Positions 37,596 to 46,211 of a stretch of 64,000 nucleotides of DNA are shown one piece after another. Origin of the DNA: Microcoleus sp. FACHB-672. GTDB taxonomy: Bacteria > Cyanobacteriota > Cyanobacteriia > Cyanobacteriales > Oscillatoriaceae. The notes under the pieces are model-generated. The model saw only the letters and a program-made list of their open reading frames with translations, did not search any database and was not told where the DNA came from. Position 1 is the stretch's first letter; the number at the start of each line of letters is the position of its first letter. The position numbers and the translations under genes were made by a program. The DNA is taken from NCBI RefSeq assembly GCF_014695725.1, contig NZ_JACJOU010000007.1, positions 1-64,000 of the forward strand. The letters are read 5' to 3'.

Positions 37596-39992
37596 TCAGG
37601 GTTCATTCTTCTCTTTTAAGTAGGTAGGTATGGCAACTGTGAAGGCTGTCCAACCGGCATCACTTTCAACCTGAATGCTGCCGCCTAACTGTTCGACAAG
37701 TTTGTAAACCAAAGCTAGCCCTAAGCCGGTGCCGCCTTGTTGCCAAGGATCGGCGTTGGGAACTCGGTAGAACTTTTCAAAGATTCGGGGCAGTTCAGCT
37801 TGAGGAATTTCCGCTTGATTGACGATGGTGAATAGGCAAACAGGGGGGGCGGATGAAGTATTCGGTGCCAGAGATTCTTTCCCTCCCTCTGAGTAACGGA
37901 CGCTTAGCGCTATCTTGCCACCGGCACTTGTGTATTTGCAGGCATTGTTGAGCAGTTCTGTTACAATCCGCCCTAAACTGATGGCATCTGAAATAAAGGG
38001 GGGGAGTTCAGGCGGATAATCAACTTCTAAAATTTGCTGCCGGTGGGAGATTCTGCAATTAAAAGGTGCGAGAATAGTCGGCAACCACTGCGGTAGGTCC
38101 ACAGCAGTTGTGTGTAACCCGTAGGCGTCTGCTTCTAGCCTTTGCAAATCCAGTAAATCTTCGATCAGCTCATTTTCTCGGTCGCACTCGGTTCGCAAAA
38201 TCTTTAAATAGCGCTCGCGCCGGTCTGGATCTTCAGCCGCTTGCAGCAGGTGAATCGCCATTTTCATGTTAGCGATGGGCGAGCGCAATTCATGAGAAAC
38301 GGTACTTAAAAAGTCATCTTTGAGCCGATTAAGTTTGGCGAGTTCTTCCACTTGTGCGCGGGAGGATTGATAAAGTCGGGCTTGGCGAATGGCGATGGCG
38401 CACTGATTGGCGACTTGTTGCACTAAGAGAATTTCTCTCGTGCCCAGAACTGTGCCAATTCGGTTAAATACTGCTAAGTGACCGATTACTCCTTGGTCAT
38501 CGGATGAGATGGGGCACAGCAGTTTTACCGGCAAATCTTTGCACAGTTCGGGTACGCGAATATCCCCTTGTTCAGAAGATTGATAGTATTCTCCGCGCAG
38601 CAGCCGGCTAAAGGCATTAGGGGCGTCTGCCATCTTAATCGTACAGCCCAAAGCCGATCCGAACTGAGGCGCGGTAGCTTCATAGCAAATGGTTGCTTGT
38701 GTACGTTCAAGGTTGTAAACAGCGGCGCAGCAGTAATCTGTTTTCAGGACGCTGTGAAGTGCGACGACAGCGGTTTGCAAAATCTGAGCTTCATCGAAGC
38801 TATCGCGAATTTCATTGGTGATTCGCTGAGTGTCGGCAGCCAAATCGAGTGCTTTTTTCAGATGGCTGGTGCGTTTTTGAACTTGATGTTCTAGCTCTTT
38901 GCTGACGACAATGCTAGCTTTAAAATAAGTGGGCGATTCGTAATCGCTTGTTATTGAGTTGCTGTTACAAATGCTGAGTAAAGCTACAGGACTTTTCTTG
39001 TGGAGATTGAAGTTTAAAAAAGAATTCTGGTCTTTAGATTCGGGCGCGAAGTCCAGCAAGTTGCTGTGTTTGTCTAGCTGAAACATTAAATCTGGTAACG
39101 CTTGCGGCAAGGCTGTATTTTTTGTTTCCCTCTGCAATCGGGCTTCTTGTGCTTGCTTTTGATCTTCACACAACATGAGTACGATCAAGTTTCCGTCATT
39201 TCCTGGCACAGCGCGAGCCACTTGTCTCACCCACAAGAGGCTGCCGTCTTTTCGCACTTTACGAACTTCTCGGCGCGATACGGCTGCCGGCTGCTGCAAA
39301 CAAGCGAGCAGGTGCTGCTGCACTGCGGGTTTGTCGTCTTCGTAAACAACTTTCAGGATAGATTGTCCGACTAATTCTTCTGGAGTGTAGGCTAATTGTT
39401 CGGCTCCAAAAGCGTTGACTGAAAGCACGTTTCCGTCGGCATCTAAAGTGAAATAGATGGAGGGGTTTTCCTCATACAAGGCTCGGTATCGCTCTTCACT
39501 TTTTCGCATTGCTTCTTCAGCTCGGTTACGCTCAGTGGCATCGGCGTAAATTCCGACAAAGCCAATCAAGTTGTCGGCGCTATCTGGCAGCACTGCCTCG
39601 CTCACGTCTGCGAGAAATTGGCTACTATCTTTACGCTGGACAACCAATTCTCCCTGCGCTGAATCTGTGCTTTTAACTGCGCTGAGGGTTGCTTCGGCTT
39701 GGTGGTGGTTCACTTGCGCTGCGAGCGCGTCGTTAATACTTTTGCCCATAACTTCTTCAGCCTGCCATTAATAAAGCGTTTGAGCGTAACAATTCCAATA
39801 AATTACTTTGCCGTTTTGCTCTGTACCGATGATTGCATTACAAACTTGGTCTAACAGGGATGCTAGGAATAGAATTTGCTGTTGCGCCTGCCGGTGGTTA
39901 GCTTCTAAAGCATTTAAAATTTGTTGCAGCCCGTCAAAGGCGGCTTCGTCTCTGCAATATTCATGAAGGCGCTGAGCGCGTTCAAGTTTCAT
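37596..39992 (-). pseudogene. PAS-PAS-GAF histidine kinase split by one in-frame stop
   Basis: Read as one 798-codon gene from the ATG at 39992, it gives a short helical N-terminus, a first PAS domain (AIIGTEQNGKVIYWNCYAQT ...), a second PAS (YRALYEENPSIYFTLDADGN) with a PAC region, a GAF domain (about 385-540), HisKA with FLSTVSHELRSPIANMK (phospho-His at 567 in read-through numbering), and HATPase with NACKYTSAGGKI and GGTGLGLALVYKL. A TAA at 39768-39770 (codon 75) cuts the first PAS; the frame is continuous on both sides (AQTLY, stop, WQAEEVMGKS). A truncated kinase starting at 39749 would keep the second PAS, GAF and kinase domains and might still work. Confidence 0.85.
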
Positions 39993-40180
39993 ACGTCACA
40001 CTTCAGGAGTCTAGTTCATTTAAACTTTTACGAGGGTAAATTGTTCAGTATTTGATTTTGATATAGTTAAGCTTTAATCACTGTTTGTTTATAATTATAA
40101 GGGAAAAAACCTAAGAAATTATAAAATTTTGTGGGTGGTTTGTTTGGCTAAGTTAAAATTTATAATCTAAAATCGACAAA

Positions 40181-40798
40181 ATGGAATCGGACGATTCTCT
40201 GCTAAATGTTGAAGCGGTAAGTTTTTGGGAGCAGCGCTATCAGGAAGGAACCGCTGCCTGGAATTTGGCACAACCGGCTCCTCCTTTTGTTAGCTTTTTA
40301 AACTCTCCTCAAGTTTCACCCCCTGGTCGCATGGCAGTTTTGGGCTGCGGTTACGGTTATGAAGCATTGCTGTTTGCTTCTAAGGGTTTTGAAGTTGTTG
40401 GTTTTGACTTTGCTCCTTCTGCCATTGCAGCAGCAAACCATTTAGCTGAAGCTGCCGGCATTTCTACTCAATTTTTGCAGCGAGATATCTTTGACTTGGC
40501 AAATGAGTTTGCCAGTTATTTTAATTATGTGGTAGAGCATACTTGCTTCTGTGCCATTTTGCCGGGAAGACGGCCTGCTTATGTTGAGCTGGTGCGAGAC
40601 TTATTGCGCCCGGATGGGGAATTGATCGGCCTGTTTTTTACCCATTCTCGGGCCGGCGGGCCTCCTTTTGGGGTGACACCGGCACAGATTGAGGAGTATT
40701 TTGCTGCTGATTTCGAGCTGCTTTCTTTGGTGCCGGTGACGAATTCGGTAGCGTCACGTCAAGGAGAGGAGCATTTTGGGCGCTTTCGCCGAAAGTAG
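40181..40798 (+). CDS. TPMT-family SAM methyltransferase
   Basis: 205 residues. FWEQRYQEGTAAWNLAQPAP is the N-terminal signature of the thiopurine/halide methyltransferase (TPMT) family, followed by the SAM loop AVLGCGYGYEALLFA, the acidic VVGFDFAPSAI and VVEHTCFCAILPGRRPAYVE. Plant and bacterial members methylate halides, thiols or hydrogen sulfide; the substrate here is open. Starts at ATG in an AT-rich context. Confidence 0.87.
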   Translation: MESDDSLLNVEAVSFWEQRYQEGTAAWNLAQPAPPFVSFLNSPQVSPPGRMAVLGCGYGYEALLFASKGFEVVGFDFAPSAIAAANHLAEAAGISTQFLQRDIFDLANEFASYFNYVVEHTCFCAILPGRRPAYVELVRDLLRPDGELIGLFFTHSRAGGPPFGVTPAQIEEYFAADFELLSLVPVTNSVASRQGEEHFGRFRRK

Positions 40799-41051
40799 AG
40801 GCGCTGGTGAGCAAACAGCCAAGATTAACAGACTGAATTGTTGAGCCTGGTGTCGCCGGCTAGAATACTTTATTTTTAAATGCTATATTTTCAAATCTTG
40901 TAAATAATCTGTAATTTATTCACAGAAGTCATTTGGGGCTTTTCATTTTTCTGTGAATTTTGCAAAACATACGCAAATCACCAGAATGCCATAACCGGGC
41001 GTCTATAATTAAAGATAAGAAGATTGTAAAGTTTTGTGAATTAAGACAAGT

Positions 41052-41726
41052 ATGAATCCCCTTACTTTAAAGCAAATTTCCGAGCACCTAGACAGCGAAA
41101 ACTCTCGTGATCGCATGATTGCGCTGGCTTCGCTGCGGAAATTCCCAGCCGATGATGCGGTGCCCTTAATTAAAAAAGTCCTTGACGATCAAAGCTTGCA
41201 AGTGCGCTCAATGGCAGTGTTTGCGTTGGGAGTCAAACAAACAGACGAGTGCTATCCGATTTTGGTGCGGTTGCTAGAAACCGATCCAGATTACGGCATT
41301 CGCGCTGATGCTGCCGGCGCTTTGGGATATCTAGAAGATCGGCGAGCGTTTGAGCCGCTGGTGCGGGCGTTTTATGAGGATACCGATTGGCTGGTGCGCT
41401 TTAGTGCGGCGGTGGCGCTAGGAAATTTGAAAGATCCTCGCGCTCATGATGTGCTGATGAAAGCGCTCGATAGTGAGGAAGTGGTGGTGCAACAAGGGGC
41501 GATCGCAGCGCTGGGTGAAATTAAATCGATAGCCTCTGTTGATCGCATTCTCCGCTTCGCTCAGTCAGAAGATTGGCTGATCCGGCAGCGTTTGGCAGAG
41601 GCGCTGGGGCATTTGCCGAGTGAGAAGAGTGTTTCGGCGCTGAAGTATTTAGCAAAGGATGCTCATTGGCAAGTGGCTGAGGCGGCGAGTATTTCTTTAC
41701 AGCGTTTGGATGAGGCGGGAATTTAG
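41052..41726 (+). CDS. HEAT-repeat protein
   Basis: 224 residues of six or seven HEAT/PBS-lyase-type repeats, for example SLQVRSMAVFALGVKQTDEC, YGIRADAAGALGYLEDRRAF, WLVRFSAAVALGNLKDPRAH and WLIRQRLAEALGHLPSEKSV. Related to the fold of CpcE/CpcF, but the repeat spacing and the distance from bilin genes argue against a lyase. In cyanobacteria such proteins are usually scaffolds of unknown role. Starts at ATG. Confidence 0.85.
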   Translation: MNPLTLKQISEHLDSENSRDRMIALASLRKFPADDAVPLIKKVLDDQSLQVRSMAVFALGVKQTDECYPILVRLLETDPDYGIRADAAGALGYLEDRRAFEPLVRAFYEDTDWLVRFSAAVALGNLKDPRAHDVLMKALDSEEVVVQQGAIAALGEIKSIASVDRILRFAQSEDWLIRQRLAEALGHLPSEKSVSALKYLAKDAHWQVAEAASISLQRLDEAGI

Positions 41727-41975
41727 GCGCGGCAAATTTAAGGATTCGTATTGGCAAGTTTTCTGGCACGCAAACTAAGCTTGTTGATGCTGAGCTTGTA
41801 TGAGTTTTGCCGGCATGACAGCAAAACTTTTTGAGGTAGTAATGGATACCACTGTAAGGTTGTGTTCGCCTCCTGCCGGCAGAATAGAAATTCTCTGACT
41901 TCGTGCAAACTTGTTATCCTCCTCTCGGTTGATGTATTTAGGGGTTTAATTTGTTGCAATAGATGAGAAGTCACA

Positions 41976-42536
41976 ATGTTCGGAGACTCTTCAATAATGC
42001 GTAAGTTAAATATCGGTCTTACTGACGAGCAACGCGATGGTGTCATCGATTTACTCAATCATGACCTTGCAGATGCTTATCTTTTGCTGATCAAAACCAA
42101 GAAGTATCACTGGGATGTTGTCGGCCCTCAGTTCCGCTCACTCCATCAATTGTGGGAAGAACACTATCAAGCATTAACCATTAACATTGATGAGCTTGCA
42201 GAACGGATTAGAACTTTGGGCGGTTATCCGATCGGAACCGCTGAAGGATTCCTGAAATATGCCTCGATTAAAGAACACATTGGCGATCTGCCTTTAGCAA
42301 CACAAATGGTTGCTCGCTTGGTGGATGATCACGAGCAAATTATCCGTAACCTGCGCGATCATGTCGATCAGTCAGGTGACAAATACCACGATCAAGGAAC
42401 GGCAGACTTTTTAACCGGCTTGATGGAACAGCACGAACAAATGGCTTGGATGCTGCGTTCGTTTATCGAAGGGGAATCCCTTGTATCGGATGGGCAAAAG
42501 CCTCAAGCTTCGCCACAAACCGCCGCTCACGTCTAG
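41976..42536 (+). CDS. dps: Dps-family ferritin-like DNA-protection protein
   Basis: 186 residues. The ferroxidase-site motifs of Dps are present: KKYHWDVVGPQFRSLHQLWE followed by HYQALTINIDELAERIRTLG. The protein should form a dodecamer that oxidises and stores iron with peroxide and guards DNA. A second ATG at 41997 (MRKLNIGL) is an alternative start. The C-terminal tail DGQKPQASPQTAAHV is poorly conserved. Monocistronic. Confidence 0.93.
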   Translation: MFGDSSIMRKLNIGLTDEQRDGVIDLLNHDLADAYLLLIKTKKYHWDVVGPQFRSLHQLWEEHYQALTINIDELAERIRTLGGYPIGTAEGFLKYASIKEHIGDLPLATQMVARLVDDHEQIIRNLRDHVDQSGDKYHDQGTADFLTGLMEQHEQMAWMLRSFIEGESLVSDGQKPQASPQTAAHV

Positions 42537-42845
42537 AAAATTTGTCAGAAGTTGAGACATTTTTTTTCTTGACAGTTTCAGTCGGCTTAATATGCCGCTA
42601 CAGTTTTAATCCTTGACTCATGCCACACTGACGCCGCTGAGAGAAAAATGTTTGAGCTAGGCGTGGGTGTTGGCTTGAGTTCAAGGAATTTTAATAAAAA
42701 CTGTTTTATTGTTTTGTCGGCTGCCATCTTAAAGCTGGGTTCAATCGTTTTATATTAACTGACAGCGTATATTAACAAAAATAAGTGGTTTGTCAAGTAA
42801 CAAATCATGAGAATTAATAAGATATAAAAATAATACAAAAATTAT
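42537..42845. other. 309-base AT-rich spacer
   Basis: Between dps and the DoxX-like gene. No gene or recognised site; poly-T at 42561-42570 could be part of a weak dps terminator. Confidence 0.45.
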
Positions 42846-43289
42846 ATGTTTAAAATTGAAAACTTAAAAGAAATATTTAGAGTAATTTTAGCAGTAGCTT
42901 TAATCGTACTTGGCGTGCTTCACTTTACGGTTTCCGAGCCATTTGTGAGGATTATGCCACCTCAGCTACCCTATCCTCTGGAATTAGTTTATCTTAGTGG
43001 ATTCTTTGAAATTTTGGGAGCAGTTGGTTTATTAATTCCGCCAGTTTCTCGGGCGGCGGCTTGGGGAATCATTGCGTTGTTTATCGCAGTTTTTCCAGCG
43101 AATATTAATATGGCTGTTAATCACATTCATATTGATGGTATTCCAGATTCGCCTTGGTTTCAAGTAGTTAGGCTACCGTTACAAGCAGTTTTGATTGCTT
43201 GGGCGTGGTGGTATACAAAACCGAGTGATCCGGATAAGCAAGCAAGCATTATTCCAAAAAATTTAATTTCTAAGTTGCCCACGAGTTGA
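42846..43289 (+). CDS. DoxX-like four-helix membrane protein
   Basis: 147 residues with four hydrophobic segments (about 10-28, 45-65, 70-87 and 108-125). The pattern VLGVLHFTVSEPFVRIMPP, then ELVYLSGFFEILGAVGLLIP matches small DoxX/MauE-type quinone-linked membrane proteins. The precise role is unknown. Starts at ATG. Unusually AT-rich for the window and without GCCGGC. Confidence 0.75.
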   Translation: MFKIENLKEIFRVILAVALIVLGVLHFTVSEPFVRIMPPQLPYPLELVYLSGFFEILGAVGLLIPPVSRAAAWGIIALFIAVFPANINMAVNHIHIDGIPDSPWFQVVRLPLQAVLIAWAWWYTKPSDPDKQASIIPKNLISKLPTS

Positions 43290-43397
43290 GGGTTGGGATG
43301 CTAAAGACGCGATGCCGGTTTTGCATCGTTAACCATATGAGAGTGCTTGCAAAAGTAGATAGTTTATAGAGTCGGTCAATTTGAGTTTAAGGCTGTT

Positions 43398-43432
43398 ATT
43401 CTCAACGGGTTGTCACTCAGCCGGTTGAGAAT
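43398..43432. repeat. Hairpin between the DoxX-like and TetR genes
   Basis: ATTCTCAACGGG ... CCGGTTGAGAAT: a 12-bp stem with one mismatch and no T-run. Confidence 0.55.
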
Positions 43433-43558
43433 CACGTGAAGAACGTTGAGATGCCCTTGGCACGGCTAGAGCTTACTCCGCCAAATCTATTGGCCTTAAG
43501 CCACTCACTTCGATTTCTAGGTGTGGGCTTGACAGACGCATGAGCTTGGGATAGATTA

Positions 43559-43588
43559 TGACTACTTAGTCATATGACTGAGCGGTCA
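43559..43588. promoter_or_regulatory. Double TetR-type operator
   Basis: Two palindromes of the same plan, TGACT actt AGTCA (43559-43572) and TGACT gagc GGTCA (43575-43588), start 16 bases apart, directly before the TetR gene. The TGAC-N-GTCA pattern is common for TetR-family operators, so autoregulation is likely. Confidence 0.65.
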
Positions 43589-43608
43589 CATTAGCCTTGA
43601 GCTGGTTT

Positions 43609-44265
43609 ATGCCCTCCCAGACGTTCTTTAATTTGCCTGTTCCGAGACAGCGGATCATTATCGGCTCAGCGATCACCGAGTTTGCTAACCACAGCTATGA
43701 AGCGGCGTCGATATCAAGCATTGTCAGTCAGGCAAAAATCGCTAAAGGGAGCTTTTATCAATACTTTGAGGACAAGCAAGACTTGTATCTCTACCTCGTT
43801 GATTTAGCGATTGAAGCAAGGAATTCGTTCATTGCTGGAGTTAACTTGCCTAGTATTCAAGCCGGCTTTTTTATATACTTGCGGGCTTTATTTGAGGCCG
43901 TTCTAGCGTTTCAACTGGCAAATCCAGCCTTTACTCAAATCCTTTATCGGGGGCCAAATCACGGCGATGTGCCCTTTCCGGATGAAGTCTTCAAACGCAC
44001 TAATGCGGCATCAATAGCATTTATGCGACAGTGTGTAGAAGAGGGCATTGCCCAAGGTCAACTAGCGGCTGATGTCAACCCTGATATTGCAGCATTTACG
44101 ATTGTTACGCTGGGTAACGAACTCAGGCACTTTATCCCTGCTCACTTGGGGCTTAATGTAAAGCAGTTAGTTAAAGAGGGGCCTGAGCTTGATCTGGGTG
44201 CAATTGGCAAAATTTTAGATAACTTTGTACGCACCCTAGAGTACGGTATTGGAGGCCGGCATTGA
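43609..44265 (+). CDS. TetR/AcrR-family transcriptional regulator
   Basis: 218 residues from the ATG at 43609; a TTG at 43597 would add four. The N-terminal TetR DNA-binding domain reads RQRIIIGSAITEFANHSYEA, ASISSIVSQAKIAKGSFYQY, FEDKQDLYLYLVD. The C-terminal ligand domain is helical. A double operator lies 20 bases upstream. The likely target besides itself is the Coq4 gene 380 bases downstream on the same strand; that is inference. Confidence 0.9.
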   Translation: MPSQTFFNLPVPRQRIIIGSAITEFANHSYEAASISSIVSQAKIAKGSFYQYFEDKQDLYLYLVDLAIEARNSFIAGVNLPSIQAGFFIYLRALFEAVLAFQLANPAFTQILYRGPNHGDVPFPDEVFKRTNAASIAFMRQCVEEGIAQGQLAADVNPDIAAFTIVTLGNELRHFIPAHLGLNVKQLVKEGPELDLGAIGKILDNFVRTLEYGIGGRH

Positions 44266-44644
44266 TGCTTAATACCCTGCCCATTGCCATCAAAATCATC
44301 CATCTTGTTGCGTTGAACTTTGTCTTTGTAATCGCAATCAGTCGCGCCAAGACAATCGCTTAGTTGCATTGATTAGCAACAAGTTAGAGCAACCAATTAT
44401 TATGCGATTACAAATATAGCAATCCTAAATTGGTTGCAAGATTTTTATTGGGCAAGATGCTCGCACTATAAGCTTTTCAGGGTGATGATTATTAACCAAT
44501 CACAGAGGATTGCTATGGCAACCCAAAGAACAATGTTAAATCCAATTAGAGCCGGCTAATAAAAGATGATCAAGTTAAAAAAGTTGCAGGTAATCAACAA
44601 AGCCTTGTCATTAGAAATTATCTACGCACAATCTAGAGAAAATT
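44266..44644. other. 379-base spacer between the TetR and coq4 genes
   Basis: AT-rich. Holds a 14-codon frame at 44515-44559 (MATQRTMLNPIRAG) behind AGAGGA, which may be a decayed gene start. No terminator or operator recognised. Confidence 0.4.
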
Positions 44645-45355
44645 ATGCTTAAACAATTTGAAGACCTCACCCGAACCGTTCGCAATCTACACACTGTCAC
44701 GGATTTGCTCAAATCGATGGGTGAAAAAACAGAGAATGTTTTTGACATCGAAGATAACTTTCGAGGCAGCGATCAGATGAAGGTGTGCGTCGAACGAGTT
44801 AAAGCTATCCCCGAAGCCCGTGCCATGATAGAAAGCCGGTATCTCGGCCCTGAAATCGACCTCGAAGCTTTATCAAATTTACCGCATGGCACGCTTGGTC
44901 ATACCTATGCCACTGTAATGAAAGCCTTGGGCTTCGACCCCAACTTTTACCGTCGTCGTGATGTTGAAAACGATGCAGACTGGGTGACTATGCGCTTACG
45001 GAAAACCCACGATATTGTACACCTGATAACAGGCTTTGGGCCTACCGGCGGCGAGTTGGGAGTGTTAGCCATTCATGCAGTTCAAATTGGCTATCCGATG
45101 GGTGTGTTGCTTCAGGTTGCTAGTATGGGTTTAGCGCTTAAGCGCCAACCGGAGAAGCTTGACTATGTAACGCAGCAGTCGGCAAGAGGCATGGGGATGG
45201 CAATACAAATTAAACCGCTGATTGCTCAGCGTTGGGAAGCCGGTTGGGACAAACCTGTGCGGCAATGGCGCGAGGAATTAAATATTACTGATCCTGTAAT
45301 TAATGAACCCTACAGTCTGAAGAACCGGCTGCCTGGTCTTGATTTGGACTGGTAA
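44645..45355 (+). CDS. Coq4-family protein
   Basis: 236 residues of the Coq4 family, which in eukaryotes and some bacteria serves ubiquinone synthesis. The metal motif is THDIVHLITGFGPTGGE (HDxxH plus a downstream Glu), and FRGSDQMKVCVERVKAI and LPHGTLGHTYATVM fit the helical core. Cyanobacteria make plastoquinone rather than ubiquinone, so its substrate here is uncertain. The TetR gene upstream suggests controlled expression. Confidence 0.85.
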   Translation: MLKQFEDLTRTVRNLHTVTDLLKSMGEKTENVFDIEDNFRGSDQMKVCVERVKAIPEARAMIESRYLGPEIDLEALSNLPHGTLGHTYATVMKALGFDPNFYRRRDVENDADWVTMRLRKTHDIVHLITGFGPTGGELGVLAIHAVQIGYPMGVLLQVASMGLALKRQPEKLDYVTQQSARGMGMAIQIKPLIAQRWEAGWDKPVRQWREELNITDPVINEPYSLKNRLPGLDLDW

Positions 45356-45402
45356 AGCTATGCAGTTAAATTGAAAAGAGTAGCCTTGCTCATCAGTTGA
45401 TG

Positions 45403-45446
45403 GATGTTTGTGGATGAAAAGATCAACTTTTTCATCCACAAACATC
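45403..45446. repeat. Perfect 18-bp inverted repeat after the coq4 gene
   Basis: GATGTTTGTGGATGAAAA, an 8-base loop, and TTTTCATCCACAAACATC. Very stable as RNA and close behind the coq4 stop. It may act as a terminator although no long T-run follows. Confidence 0.75.
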
Positions 45447-45686
45447 TTTCGCATTGGTAACGGTAAAAGTTTAGCCAAAAAAAGAGAGGTAAACAATAAG
45501 AATCAAGCTTATTCTCTCTAGTAAACACTACTTATTATTCACATCGTCAGTGTTGAAAAAACGATTTCTTAAACCTATATAAAAAATTAAAAAATTGTCA
45601 ATTGCTTGTAGTTCAGCCTTTATTCAGTAATCAACAAATTTATTTTTGCTTGGCGTACTTTCACCAGGAAATGACTTAAAACAGCG

Positions 45687-46097
45687 TTACTTAGAAAAAG
45701 TCGATTCTGTATATTCAGGCAGTATCTCTGAAAGTTCTTCAAGTTTGGGGTCAACGACCTGAAGATGTTGCTCTAAAATTGCAAGATTGCGAATGTTGGA
45801 TTTATAGTAAGCATCGAACAAATCACCCACCAATGGAACTGTCCCCACAACAGCTTCTAGGCCGACATTAAAGATCATCTTTGCCAAGAATTCGCGGGGA
45901 ATATTAAACCGGGCGGCTAAATAAATGATGTAAGCTGAAAACGCTGTACTTACTAAATCACCGGCACCCGGAACTAAACCCAGAATTGGGTCTATGCCAA
46001 TGCGAAAACGCGTGCCTGGGATACCGATGGCCGTATCCATGAGCCGGCTGAGTTTGCGGATGCGGTTAAGAGTCGCTAAACGTTGTGCAGTGTTCAT
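45687..46097 (-). CDS. DUF4112 protein
   Basis: 136 residues. The pattern TAIGIPGTRFRIGIDPILGL, VPGAGDLVSTAFSAYIIYLA and VGTVPLVGDLFDAYYKSNIRN is the DUF4112 family, with two hydrophobic, Gly/Pro-rich repeats that may be membrane-associated. Function unknown. Divergent from the ABC exporter gene, 114 bases apart. Confidence 0.85.
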   Translation of the reverse strand: MNTAQRLATLNRIRKLSRLMDTAIGIPGTRFRIGIDPILGLVPGAGDLVSTAFSAYIIYLAARFNIPREFLAKMIFNVGLEAVVGTVPLVGDLFDAYYKSNIRNLAILEQHLQVVDPKLEELSEILPEYTESTFSK

Positions 46098-46211
46098 AAT
46101 TAATCATAGTGCCATAAGCAATCAGGACTGGTCTTATACCCTAAGACTGAAAGCAGAGTGGAACTTCAACTCAAAACTGCCACCTTTTCCTGACCATTTG
46201 ATAGATAAAAC

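Noticed and set aside
41052-41726. HEAT-repeat protein as a bilin lyase subunit
   Set aside because: Single protein without a partner, far from phycobiliprotein genes, and repeats do not follow CpcE/CpcF spacing.
44515-44559. 14-codon frame MATQRTMLNPIRAG with a fair ribosome site
   Set aside because: Too short to judge; may be a decayed gene start or leader peptide, but nothing confirms it.
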